Shown one piece after another: positions 1 through 8,562 of a DNA stretch of 64,000 nucleotides. Numbering within the stretch: position 1 is the stretch's first letter; each line of letters begins with the position of its first letter. The notes beneath the pieces were generated by a model that saw nothing but the letters and a program-made list of their open reading frames with translations, was not told the DNA's origin and searched no databases. The position numbers were made by a program, and so were the translations under genes. The DNA is from Vibrio quintilis (GTDB taxonomy: Bacteria > Pseudomonadota > Gammaproteobacteria > Enterobacterales > Vibrionaceae), in contig NZ_AP024897.1 in the NCBI RefSeq assembly GCF_024529975.1, positions 434,001-498,000 of the forward strand. The letters are read 5' to 3'.

Positions 1-34
1 ATGCAGACTCCCTGGTATTGATGCTAAATGACTT

Positions 35-355
35 TCAATGCGTATGAGAATTCACCGCAATCGTGTTGCTGATTCTCAGCAGGTGGATGATTTCCAGTGG
101 CTGACCGGAGGCATTTTCGATGCGCATATTGCGTTTCTTTTCAATCAGTCGTTTGTAGAGGTAAACCAGTGCGCCAACGCCGGAAGAGTCCATAAACTGA
201 ACGGCACTGAAGTCGAGTTCTACTTCCCGGTGCGGTTCAGCCCAGATAATTTCATCAATCACCGGCTGAATGTTGCGGGTGCCGTCTGCATCGAGGTTGC
301 CGTTGAACTGTAAAGTCAGGCGGATGTCGTTATCGTTGATTTTGTTAAGTTCCAT
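35..355 (-). CDS. STAS-domain anti-anti-sigma-factor-like protein
   Basis: A 106-residue single-domain protein of the SpoIIAA/STAS type. The diagnostic MDSSGVGAL motif sits at residues 55-63; in this family the serine of the DSSG motif is the site phosphorylated by a partner anti-sigma kinase. Length is normal for a stand-alone STAS protein. The start ATG at 355 is preceded by a good ribosome site (AGGAGATACGATC before ATG). No kinase or phosphatase partner lies downstream inside the window, and the gene ends 34 bases from the window edge, so a partner may be outside. Stand-alone STAS proteins in vibrios include biofilm regulators such as SypA; that link is only an inference. Confidence 0.85.
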   Translation of the reverse strand: MELNKINDNDIRLTLQFNGNLDADGTRNIQPVIDEIIWAEPHREVELDFSAVQFMDSSGVGALVYLYKRLIEKKRNMRIENASGQPLEIIHLLRISNTIAVNSHTH

Positions 356-530
356 GATCGTATCTCCTGTGTGTGTTGTACAGGAGACAGAGCAGAATGT
401 GTGCCAGAAAAATAATGTTTATTTTTCAGTTGGTTGGATGAATTTTCTGGGCGGCTGTCAAATTGAGAAACCGGATTTATCAAATTGAGAATCGTGTTGA
501 AGCAGGGAGTGACGTTCTTGTCTTCTATCC

Positions 531-570
531 ATGCAACCTTAATCTTGCATCTTCAGGTTGCTTGGGTATA
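531..570 (+). repeat. Vibrio intergenic repeat, right half
   Basis: The segment GCATCTTCAGGTTGCTTGGG followed by TATA matches the right arm of the repeats at 13037-13179 and 15284-15332. The left arm is degenerate, so this looks like a decayed copy. It lies between the STAS gene and the convergent end of the channel gene. Confidence 0.65.
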
Positions 571-625
571 CATGTTATTTGAGAGAACCTGCTTCTTATC
601 TGTCCTGCCCGTTAATGTGGCGGGT

Positions 626-1600
626 TTATTCGGGCTGACAGAGTTTCTTCCCGGCAATCGCTTTGACTGTCTGCACGACCAGCCATAGCAACAATAAGGA
701 CAGGAAGGCGAGTAAAATTTTTGCGAACATATCAAACCAGAAGCTTTGCAGTAAATGTCCCATTTTCGTGGTGGCAATCGTCAGGGCCGCCAGCGGGAAA
801 GAATAAGCCCACGACGAAATAAAGAAAGGGATGCGGATAAAGCGGAGAATATTACTCAGCAGCAGCATACTGAGAAACAGTGCAATGTAATAAAGGATCC
901 GGCCGGTATTATCCAGTCCGCCGGTCAGCGCGCTGTATGAAATAAACCCGATGGAAGGGGGCGCGAGTAAGATGAACAGCATCGGGGTCAGCCGGGCAGG
1001 CAGCGGTTCATGGAAGAATAACCGGTAAAGAATCATTGTCATCAGGACGACCCAGAATACAATTCCGATACTGAAGAAAAACCAGCTTAACTCGATGAAG
1101 CCCAGATGGACGCCGCTGATCGGTACAATCACATTACCCACCACCGGGATAAACCAGCTGGGATTGGCATGAGATAACGTATAGTGTGTATGGTGAATCC
1201 AGCTGTTCATCACATAAAGTGTCATTAGAAACTGAATCAGGGTACCAGCGCTCCAGAGAAGCAGAGAAGTTTGTTCATGACTGTTCCAGACCACAGATAA
1301 CAGCAGCAGGCTGATGGAAAAGGCCGGGAAAAAATTCAGCCTGACCGGATGGTGCAATTCGTCAAGCACCGCCTGCGGATACCGCACCAGCTTCATGAAA
1401 TAGATTCCCGAAATGACCAGCATAATTGCTGAAGTGAAGATTCCCAGATTCAGGGTCGCTGATGGCAGCATATCTGCGCCAGCCGTCTTCCAGGCGATTG
1501 TCAGCCCGCTCAGTCCCATCACCATGGCAAAAAAAGACACAGGAAAATGCATCAGGCGGCTGGTTGCCTCTGTGTCGGGCTGTGTTTGTACGGTATTCAT
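626..1600 (-). CDS. SLAC1/TDT (TehA-like) family membrane channel or transporter
   Basis: About 324 residues, almost entirely hydrophobic, with roughly ten membrane segments, and the length of tellurite-resistance/dicarboxylate transporter (TDT, SLAC1, TehA, Mae1, Ssu1) proteins. The segment HFPVSFFAMVMGLSGL near the start matches the first helix of that family. Family members pass anions such as nitrate, chloride, sulfite or malate; the substrate cannot be read here. I place the start at 1600 because GAGGTGCCT precedes it; an in-frame ATG at 1624 is possible. It is divergent from a sulfide:quinone oxidoreductase-like gene, which makes a sulfur anion such as sulfite an attractive but untested substrate. 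Confidence 0.85.
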   Translation of the reverse strand: MNTVQTQPDTEATSRLMHFPVSFFAMVMGLSGLTIAWKTAGADMLPSATLNLGIFTSAIMLVISGIYFMKLVRYPQAVLDELHHPVRLNFFPAFSISLLLLSVVWNSHEQTSLLLWSAGTLIQFLMTLYVMNSWIHHTHYTLSHANPSWFIPVVGNVIVPISGVHLGFIELSWFFFSIGIVFWVVLMTMILYRLFFHEPLPARLTPMLFILLAPPSIGFISYSALTGGLDNTGRILYYIALFLSMLLLSNILRFIRIPFFISSWAYSFPLAALTIATTKMGHLLQSFWFDMFAKILLAFLSLLLLWLVVQTVKAIAGKKLCQPE

Positions 1601-1877
1601 AGGCACCTCTTTGACAACCATCATTCTGAATCCGGAAAACCAGACAGAATTGTTATTTAAGATAAATCTAATATAGATAATGCTAATGTATGTGCTGTCT
1701 TTGAGACTAATTGATATTACCTATAGCTGTGATAGATGGTTCCTTTCAATATAATTTTGTTTCTATATCAGACTGACGTCTTAAAAAGAGCGTTATGTGA
1801 ACAATATATCATCATCATTCTGATTTAATGACTAATTTAATTATTATCGGAATGGATTATTTAGTTGGGGTTTGCCA

Positions 1878-3200
1878 ATGAGTCATGCATGGAATGGGAT
1901 GAACAGACGCCGGTTTTTGCAGTTAAGTGTTGGTGCCGCCGCCGCCGGGTTACTACCGGTTCCCGGTATGGCAGAAGAAAAGCTGAAAACCCGTGCCAGA
2001 GTTTTAATCATTGGTGGCGGAGCGGCTGGTATTGCTATGGCAAACCGTTTTGCTCAAAGTCTTGACGGCGCGAAAATTACCGTAGCCGGTGCCCGGATTC
2101 CGCATATATATCAACCCGGTTTAACGCTGGTAGCTTCTGGCTTATGGGAACAGAAAAAGGTGGTCACGGCGACTTCTGACTGGCTGCCTGAGGGGATAAC
2201 CTGGATCCGGCATAACGCCAGTGAGTTTGACCCGGATAATAAGACCGTTCAGCTGATGAATGGTCAGAAAATTCCCTATGATATTTTGATTGTCGCGCCC
2301 GGCTGTCAGCTCAATTATCAGGAGATAGAAGGCATGTCACCGGCGCTGATTGGTCAGCATGGTATCGGCAGTGTTTATGCCGGCCCCGAAGCGGCGACCA
2401 AAACGTATCAGATGATCCGGTCTTATATTAATAAAAACAGCGGACAGGCAATTTTTACCTTATCCAATACACCGATTAAATGTGCAGGTGCGCCGTTGAA
2501 GCTGACTTTTCTGATGCTGGATCATCTTGAGAAAACCGGACGGAGAGAGAACTATGATGTCCGGTTTGTCTCGCCTTATGACAAAAAAGTGTTTTCCATC
2601 CCTTATTACAATGATTTTGTGCTCAAACGCTGGCAGCAACAGCAGGTCGGGTTTCTGGATAACCGGGTACTGACGGCAATTGACGGCCCGGCGCAGAAAG
2701 CCACATTTACCCAACCGGATGGTGTGCAGGAAACTCTGGACTTTGACTTTATTCATGTGGTGCCACCGATGAGTGCACCGGATGCTATCCGGAACAGTGA
2801 ACTGGTTTGGCAGGAAGGCAGTATGGCCGGTAACTGGGTGGAAGTGGATCAGTACAGTATGCAGCACCGGCGTTATCCGGAAGTGTTTGCCATCGGTGAT
2901 GTGGCCGGTACTCCATTCGGAAAAACTGCTGCCAGTGTAAAACTACAGGCGCCGGTTGTGGAAGCCAATGTACGGGCTTTTCTGGCTGGTTCGGAGCTGA
3001 CTGCAACATATGATGGTTATACGTCCTGCCCGCTGATAACTGCCGTTGGCAAAGCGGTGCTGGTTGAGTTTGGTTATGGCGGGAAATTACTGCCGTCTTT
3101 TCCGTTTATTTCGCCGAAAGAAGAGTCCTGGCTGGTCTGGATGATGAAGGAAAAAATGCTGCAACCGGCCTATTACGCCATGCTTCATGGTGCGGTTTAA
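1878..3200 (+). CDS. Tat-exported sulfide:quinone oxidoreductase-like flavoprotein
   Basis: About 440 residues. The N-terminus has a twin-arginine signal (NRRRFLQL, then an Ala-rich hydrophobic stretch ending near GMA). A Rossmann FAD motif follows (VLIIGGGAAGIAMA). Three cysteines typical of the SQR/flavocytochrome c sulfide dehydrogenase group are visible: C143 (PGCQLNY), C202 (PIKCAGAP) and C384 (GYTSCP). The family oxidises sulfide and passes electrons to quinone or a cytochrome. A C-terminal amphipathic region could bind the membrane. The upstream TTG at 1872 is in frame but ATG 1878 (after GGGG) or ATG 1899, directly before the twin arginines, are better starts. It is followed after 11 bases by a small membrane protein gene with a strong ribosome site, suggesting an operon. 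Confidence 0.88.
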   Translation: MSHAWNGMNRRRFLQLSVGAAAAGLLPVPGMAEEKLKTRARVLIIGGGAAGIAMANRFAQSLDGAKITVAGARIPHIYQPGLTLVASGLWEQKKVVTATSDWLPEGITWIRHNASEFDPDNKTVQLMNGQKIPYDILIVAPGCQLNYQEIEGMSPALIGQHGIGSVYAGPEAATKTYQMIRSYINKNSGQAIFTLSNTPIKCAGAPLKLTFLMLDHLEKTGRRENYDVRFVSPYDKKVFSIPYYNDFVLKRWQQQQVGFLDNRVLTAIDGPAQKATFTQPDGVQETLDFDFIHVVPPMSAPDAIRNSELVWQEGSMAGNWVEVDQYSMQHRRYPEVFAIGDVAGTPFGKTAASVKLQAPVVEANVRAFLAGSELTATYDGYTSCPLITAVGKAVLVEFGYGGKLLPSFPFISPKEESWLVWMMKEKMLQPAYYAMLHGAV

Positions 3201-3211
3201 GGAGGTGACAC

Positions 3212-3529
3212 ATGCCTGTTGAAAGTATTTTGATCGTTTTATTTTATAGTGTGAAGCCTTATCTCTGGGTGTTGGCTCTGTTTCTGATGCTCCCGGTGTG
3301 CGAGTTTTTGTTCATTCCGCCCGATTACCGCTTGATGGGGAACGGAATGCATCTGCTTGTCAGCCTTGCCGTCGGAATTCTGACCGGGCTTGCGGTCCCT
3401 TCTCTGATGATGTCACAACTGAGTTATGTTGTGACGATAGCTGACTGGGCTGCGCTGGTGTTGATCATGCTCGGGATCAGTGTATATGTCTGGCTGATAC
3501 TCAGGCCGCTGAATCGTGGGATTGGCTGA
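3212..3529 (+). CDS. Small three-helix membrane protein linked to the SQR-like gene
   Basis: A 105-residue protein with about three hydrophobic segments (residues ~5-30, 45-65, 75-97) and no recognised domain. It begins 11 bases after the SQR-like gene with an ideal AAGGAGGTGACAC before ATG, so the two are very likely co-transcribed. A role as membrane anchor or quinone-side partner for the exported flavoprotein is an inference from position only. Confidence 0.75.
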   Translation: MPVESILIVLFYSVKPYLWVLALFLMLPVCEFLFIPPDYRLMGNGMHLLVSLAVGILTGLAVPSLMMSQLSYVVTIADWAALVLIMLGISVYVWLILRPLNRGIG

Positions 3530-3706
3530 GCCTGGCGGAACCACAGCCCCTGACAACAAAGCAGTAACACTGCCTGAAATCCGGGCAGTTGTCCCCGCGA
3601 GCTGGTGTCCGGTGTTTACGGGACTAATCATTCGTTGAATACAGTTCTCTTTTTTTGGGTTTCACTTTTCATCTGCGTCTGTTATCGCGTACTATTTTTA
3701 TTTCTT

Positions 3707-3755
3707 TATATACCCAAATGACCGGAATGCTGCATCTTCAGGTTGTTTAGGTATA
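3707..3755. repeat. Vibrio intergenic inverted repeat
   Basis: TATACCCAAATGACC on the left and GGTTGTTTAGGTATA on the right form an imperfect inverted repeat around GCATCTTCA, the same family as the copies at 13037-13179 and 15284-15332. It lies directly upstream of the helicase-like gene. The preceding stretch (3530-3706) also holds a small hairpin at about 3569-3589 but no gene. Confidence 0.7.
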
Positions 3756-3786
3756 GTTTTTTTTATTATCAGTTCAGGTTAGGTTA

Positions 3787-6700
3787 ATGGCCCCCCAACA
3801 AGAAGCAGCTCAGGTACTCAGAGCCTGGAATCAGGTTGAATTTTTCCGCACTTATGCCGTGCCGGATCTTCAAGAATCGCCGGTCCCGTCGGTGGCGATC
3901 AAAGCCGGTGAATTAAATGAAAAGCAGAATTTTCTGTTGCCGTGGATTGCCACTCAGCTCAAACCCCGCCTGGGCATCGATACCTATAAGAAAACCACAT
4001 ATACCCTGTATCTTGGATTGTTTGATCGGGCAGTTCTCAGTCATATTGCGGAGAAAAAGTTCGGCTTTAATCCGCGTAGCGATGAGGAAACGGCGCAGCG
4101 TCTGGACCGGGAAGGCTGGAGCTGCTTTGCGAAACTGACGCTGGATGAGCATGGAACTCCCCTGTTTGAGACTCTGTCTGTCAGTACCCTGCCGTGGGCG
4201 ATAGGGCAGTTATTGCATCAGCAGAGCGCCGAATTTTCCCTGACTTTATTTGATGCGGATAATGAAAAGCTCAAAGAGGCGATGAGCCGTATTCAGTTTG
4301 GCCTGCCGCCGCTGCGAACCAGTCCGGGGAAAAAAGTGCTCGACTCAGAGGCGATTCACACACTGGTGGAAGCCTTGTATCAGTGGGCCGGATTAGATCC
4401 TCAGGATTTGGTATTGCCTGGCGCTCAATCTGACTATTTGTTCCAGATGGAATTTTCTCAACAGCCGGAAGTGCCGGATTTACAATTCAGCAAGCGTGTT
4501 TTTGCCGGACATTCACCTGACGATGAGCCGGAACAGGACACCGCGCCGCTTGCGATTCTCAATTCCGCTTATCTGCGGGATATTGAGCGTGCCGCCCGTT
4601 GTATCGAACGGGGAACGGCTGGTGCCGGGCTGATGCAATTTCTGGGTAAAGCGCCGGAACGTTATGCTGACCTGTATCAGGACAAAGCTTTGTCGCTGAT
4701 TGCGGCGCATTTTCATCCTGGCTGTACACCGCCGGGACGCTGGCCGTCTGATATCTCTGAACATTTGTCATTTATGCAGCAGTTTACGGTCAATGCGACA
4801 TTTAAGTCACTGGCCGAAGAAGGTCTAATCTCAGTCAACAGTCCGCCGGGCACCGGTTCAGCGGCAGTGGTGCAAAATGTGGTGGCACAAAATGTTGTCG
4901 CCCGGGCCAAAGTACTGGCCGGGTTTGACGATGTTGCTGAGGGCCTGACGAAAGAGGGCTTTCTGAATCCGGTGCTGACCGGGTTTGAAATGGTGCTGGC
5001 ATCGGCGCATTACCACACAGCAGAGCAGCTGACCCGGGAATTGTCCGGGGTGACGTCGCTGGCGAAATGTTACCGGGATCTGGCCTGCTTCAGGCCGGTT
5101 GCGCATCAGATGAATGCGCCCAGACACAGAAACCGGCTGCAACCGGTTGAAAATCCGGATGAACGGGTCTGGAGTACCATTGCCGCTGTTCTGGGCACTA
5201 AACAAAAACGGGAAGACTTCTGCGACCGGGCTTTTCAGGAGAATTTCTGGAAGAAAGAACCTCCGGCAGAACGAGACCCGGCCAGCGATCATCTGAATCT
5301 CTGGCAATATAAACAACGCTATACCGGCCTGTCATTTAAGACGGCAAAGCAGCAGTTTCAGAATGCACTGGCCGGGTATGAAGCACTGAATAGCAGTTTT
5401 ATTCAGTACGAAGAGCTGCAACAGGTGCAGGAAGAAAACCGTCAGTTGCAGGCATCGCTTAAAGCACAGCTCAGCGGGCTGAAGCAAACCGAAACGACAC
5501 TGCGTGTTTCTCTGGCTGCCCATGAAGAAAACAAAGTCAGCCTGAAGCGGGAAATTGAAACCGGACAAACTCAGCTGGAAGCGATTTATCCACAGCAGCC
5601 GGGCTTTTTTGCCCGTTTATTCAATCTCGATTCTAACCAGCAATATCAGCAGCGTTTGCAGCAGCAGCTCGACCAGTTGGCAGAGTTACAGCGACAACTG
5701 GATGATGAAACGCAAACCGCGGAAATCCATCAGCATGAGCAGGACGTGAATTTACATCATCAGGTGGCGATTGAACGTGAGTATGAAGCGATCAATGCTG
5801 ATCTGGTGGAAAACCAGCAGGTGCTGATTCAGATTAAAGAACAGCTGAAGGAATGCAAACTGCCTGGTGATGATCTGCGAATGACGGATCCGCAGGTACA
5901 GCAGCAGGCTTTCTGGCATAACCGCAAGACCAATCAGTTGCGTTCAGAAGTGTTTATCACTGCCATGACTTTACATGAGGCGTGGCTGATGGAAGCGCTG
6001 GATAACCGGCAATTTGCCGCGCAGTTCCGTGAGCTGGAAAACCTGTTAACCGGCGCTCCGGTAACGCAGAAAAACCTCAATCCGCTGGCCTTGTGGCAGA
6101 TGCTGTTTATGCTGACTCCTGTCATTTCGCTTTCTTTACCGGCTTTCAGCCGGATGTTTGCCGCGCTGCCGGAGCAATCTCTGGGCTGGTTGATGATTCA
6201 GCAGGCCGGAGAGGCAGAACCACAAGCGGCCATTGGCGCATTAATGCGGACAAAACGCACACTGGTGATTGGCGACCCGCTGCAATCTGAGCCACCGTTG
6301 ATCGCGCCGCCACAGTTGATTCAGGCGCAGTTGTCCGGCGATCTGGGCGGACAATGGCAAACATGGGATCCGGCCAGCTGGTCATTGCAGAAAATTGCTG
6401 ATCGGGTCAATCCTTACGGCTGTACGCTGAACGTTGCGGGTCAACCGCAGTGGATCGGCATTCCGTTATGGGTGCACCGTGGCTGTGCGGAACCGATGTT
6501 CAGTCTTGCCAGTCAGTTTGCTTACCATGACCGGTTAATTCCGGGTCAGGGGGAAAATATGACAGTCCGGCCACATCCGGTGCTGGGAGAAAACCGCTGG
6601 ATTCATACACCAGGCCGGTGCACTGATAAACAGTATAAAGAATCTGTGGGCGCAGAAACGCTGACGCTGCTCCGTCAGGCGGCAGCACAGCCGGAAACGG

Positions 6701-7092
6701 TGGAAGGGATTTACATCATGTCGCCATTTAAAGCCATTGTTTCCGGTGTGCGCAGTTATCTGGCAGAAAACAGTGACACGCTGCGGGAAGCGCTTGGCTG
6801 GGACCAGCATACACTGGACTACTTTCTTCGTCGTCATATTGGCACCATCAGTGATTTTCAGGGACAGTCGAATGAGACGGTTATCCTGCTGCTGGGCTGT
6901 GACATTGAAAAACGCAACAGCGCAGAATGGTTTACTGCGCATCCGAATCTGATCAACGTAGCGCTGACCTGCGCCCGGCATCATCTGTTTGTGATTGGGG
7001 ATGCGACCATCTGGCAGGACAAACCGTATGTTGAATCACTGTGTCAAATGCTGCTGAAAGAAGAAGATAGCAAAGCAGTGGCAGAGGTTTAA
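3787..7092 (+). CDS. Large SF1 helicase-like protein with degenerate nucleotide-binding motifs
   Basis: A 1101-residue protein of the DNA2/NAM7-like (AAA_11/AAA_12) superfamily 1 group. The order is N-terminal region of about 340 residues, a P-loop region (residues 351-360), a glutamine-rich coiled coil (about 535-690), a second core part (about 770-840), and a C-terminal helicase lobe (from about 1000). The motifs are recognisable but altered: P-loop NSPPGTGSAA has Ser358-Ala-Ala where GKT/S is expected; the Walker B position reads LMIQQAGEA, with Gln805-Gln806 in place of Asp-Glu; motif III GDPLQ (829-833) is intact; motif VI reads ALTCARHH with Cys1062 where Arg is normal. The reading frame is long and clean, so this is not ordinary decay. 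It is probably a non-hydrolysing scaffold or sensor. It is a single-gene unit closed by two hairpins. Confidence 0.8.
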   Translation: MAPQQEAAQVLRAWNQVEFFRTYAVPDLQESPVPSVAIKAGELNEKQNFLLPWIATQLKPRLGIDTYKKTTYTLYLGLFDRAVLSHIAEKKFGFNPRSDEETAQRLDREGWSCFAKLTLDEHGTPLFETLSVSTLPWAIGQLLHQQSAEFSLTLFDADNEKLKEAMSRIQFGLPPLRTSPGKKVLDSEAIHTLVEALYQWAGLDPQDLVLPGAQSDYLFQMEFSQQPEVPDLQFSKRVFAGHSPDDEPEQDTAPLAILNSAYLRDIERAARCIERGTAGAGLMQFLGKAPERYADLYQDKALSLIAAHFHPGCTPPGRWPSDISEHLSFMQQFTVNATFKSLAEEGLISVNSPPGTGSAAVVQNVVAQNVVARAKVLAGFDDVAEGLTKEGFLNPVLTGFEMVLASAHYHTAEQLTRELSGVTSLAKCYRDLACFRPVAHQMNAPRHRNRLQPVENPDERVWSTIAAVLGTKQKREDFCDRAFQENFWKKEPPAERDPASDHLNLWQYKQRYTGLSFKTAKQQFQNALAGYEALNSSFIQYEELQQVQEENRQLQASLKAQLSGLKQTETTLRVSLAAHEENKVSLKREIETGQTQLEAIYPQQPGFFARLFNLDSNQQYQQRLQQQLDQLAELQRQLDDETQTAEIHQHEQDVNLHHQVAIEREYEAINADLVENQQVLIQIKEQLKECKLPGDDLRMTDPQVQQQAFWHNRKTNQLRSEVFITAMTLHEAWLMEALDNRQFAAQFRELENLLTGAPVTQKNLNPLALWQMLFMLTPVISLSLPAFSRMFAALPEQSLGWLMIQQAGEAEPQAAIGALMRTKRTLVIGDPLQSEPPLIAPPQLIQAQLSGDLGGQWQTWDPASWSLQKIADRVNPYGCTLNVAGQPQWIGIPLWVHRGCAEPMFSLASQFAYHDRLIPGQGENMTVRPHPVLGENRWIHTPGRCTDKQYKESVGAETLTLLRQAAAQPETVEGIYIMSPFKAIVSGVRSYLAENSDTLREALGWDQHTLDYFLRRHIGTISDFQGQSNETVILLLGCDIEKRNSAEWFTAHPNLINVALTCARHHLFVIGDATIWQDKPYVESLCQMLLKEEDSKAVAEV

Positions 7093-7099
7093 GTGATTT

Positions 7100-7135
7100 C
7101 CGGATAAGCCGGGAAATAATCCCCGGCTTATCCGG
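7100..7135 (+). terminator. Strong hairpin after the helicase-like gene
   Basis: CCGGATAAGCCGGG and CCCGGCTTATCCGG form a perfect 14-bp stem with a loop of about 8 bases, starting 8 bases after the stop. There is no clean U tract, so it may stabilise mRNA or act together with the terminator at 7195-7226. Confidence 0.7.
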
Positions 7136-7194
7136 ACATATTTATTTACAATTTATCCGGCAGCGTTATTAAATGTCCTCTCTTTCAGTAACTC

Positions 7195-7226
7195 AGTGCC
7201 TGAATGTCTTTCAGGCACTTTTTTGT
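7195..7226 (+). terminator. Rho-independent terminator
   Basis: AGTGCCTGA and TCAGGCACT form a 9-bp stem with a 7-base loop followed by six or more T residues, about 100 bases downstream of the helicase-like gene. Confidence 0.85.
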
Positions 7227-7319
7227 GAAACTCATCTAATATTATATTCAGGCAACCTGAGCTCAGTTCCTCCAGGCTGCCCTGAAAAATTAAATTTATG
7301 ATGATCACAAGGGTTCAAT

Positions 7320-7613
7320 ATGAAAAGAAAAATACTTCCGGCAATTTTATGTGCAGTTTTGTTAGGTGGCTGTTCTGCACAAACATTTCTGGTGAACGGC
7401 AGTAATGGCGAAGTTCCAACCTCTCAAAAATCTCAGCATTTCTTTGTGTATGGTATTGGTCAGGAGCAGGAAACGAATGCGGCTGAAGTCTGTGGTGGCG
7501 TAGACAAAGTGATTAAAGTCGAAGCACAGCAAACCTTTATTAACGGACTTTTAGGTGTGATTACCTTTGGTATCTATACGCCAAGAGATGCCAAAGTTTA
7601 CTGTAAAATGTAG
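7320..7613 (+). CDS. Bor/Iss-family lipoprotein
   Basis: A 97-residue lipoprotein. The signal sequence ends in the lipobox LLGGC with lipidated Cys19. The body matches the Bor family (lambda Bor, Iss): HFFVYGIGQ, then CGG, then QQTFINGLLGVITFGIYTP and a C-terminal YC. In lambda lysogens Bor/Iss aids serum survival; the role in a vibrio is unknown. The gene is a single unit with its own terminator and no other phage gene beside it. ATG 7320 follows a purine-rich stretch (CACAAGGG). Confidence 0.88.
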   Translation: MKRKILPAILCAVLLGGCSAQTFLVNGSNGEVPTSQKSQHFFVYGIGQEQETNAAEVCGGVDKVIKVEAQQTFINGLLGVITFGIYTPRDAKVYCKM

Positions 7614-7646
7614 TGGTTGCTTTCAATGGTTAAAATATTCTGAACG

Positions 7647-7681
7647 GAAAAAACCTGTTGTGCCTGCTGCAGGTTTTTTGT
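7647..7681 (+). terminator. Rho-independent terminator of the Bor-like gene
   Basis: AAAAAACCTG and CAGGTTTTTT flank a short loop that itself is partly self-complementary, ending in a run of T, about 35 bases after the stop codon. Confidence 0.8.
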
Positions 7682-7811
7682 TTGTATCGTCAACTCATTC
7701 ATACCTCCGATAAATTAACCTCAAATCATCAAATTCGCTGGTGAGATAACGTTCATTCAGAGCGATTCCAACTATCATAAAACCTGAACTTGTGGATATG
7801 CAGGAATCATC

Positions 7812-8558
7812 ATGCGATTTGCGATTGCTTTGCTGTTTCTTCTTTTGCCGCTACTGTCTGTGTCCGCAGAAACGGCCACTCAGATCGTGGATAAATCTGA
7901 CCGGCAGATGCAGGGGCAATCCAGCTATAGTGTTGCGACGATGCGGATTGTCCGCCCGGAATGGACCCGCAGTATGACAATGAAAAGCTGGACCAAAGGC
8001 CGGGATTATTCGCTGGTTCTGGTGACCTCTCCGGCAAAAGACAAAGGCAGTGCTTCCTTAAAACGGTTCCGCGACATGTGGAACTGGATTCCCGCCATTG
8101 AACGGGTGATTAAAATCGCGCCCTCGATGCTCAGCCAGTCCTGGATGGGCTCTGATTTTACTAATGATGATCTGATTAATCAGTCCTCGATTGTGGTCGA
8201 CTACCGGCACAAACTGGTGAAGCAGGAGCTGTTTGACGGTGAGATGACTTATGTGATTGATGCCATCGCCAAACCGGATTCACCTGTGGTCTGGAGCCGG
8301 ATCCGGCTGTGGATTTCCACCCGGACTTACCTGCAACGTCAGGTTAAGTTTTTTGATGAATTTGAAGAACTGGTCAATACCATGAAAACCTTTGATATCC
8401 GGAACATGGGCGGGCGCATGGTTGCCAGCCGGATGGAAATGTATCCCGCCGATAAACCGGGCTATAAAACCGAGTTTGTCACCCATGAAGCCCGGTTTGA
8501 TTTTGCGATCGACACCAGCTTCTTCTCTCTCAGTCAGATGAAATCGCTGCGGGAGTAA
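7812..8558 (+). CDS. LolA-like outer-membrane lipoprotein-sorting-type periplasmic protein
   Basis: A 248-residue protein with a cleavable signal peptide ending near SVSA. It matches the family annotated as outer membrane lipoprotein-sorting protein (LolA/LolB-like fold): the N-terminal segment QIVDKSDRQMQGQSSYS and the central KRFRDMWNWIPAIERVIKI are typical. Such proteins carry a lipid or lipopeptide in a beta half-barrel. It is the first gene of a tight operon: the first permease starts 5 bases after its stop, followed by a second permease, an ABC ATPase and an outer-membrane barrel. That set suggests movement of a hydrophobic substrate from inner to outer membrane. It is not the housekeeping LolA. 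Confidence 0.85.
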   Translation: MRFAIALLFLLLPLLSVSAETATQIVDKSDRQMQGQSSYSVATMRIVRPEWTRSMTMKSWTKGRDYSLVLVTSPAKDKGSASLKRFRDMWNWIPAIERVIKIAPSMLSQSWMGSDFTNDDLINQSSIVVDYRHKLVKQELFDGEMTYVIDAIAKPDSPVVWSRIRLWISTRTYLQRQVKFFDEFEELVNTMKTFDIRNMGGRMVASRMEMYPADKPGYKTEFVTHEARFDFAIDTSFFSLSQMKSLRE

Positions 8559-8562
8559 CACC

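Noticed and set aside
4858-5316. 152-codon minus-strand frame inside the helicase-like gene
   Set aside because: Fully antisense to a long conserved gene; high-GC antisense frames of this length are common and there is no ribosome site.
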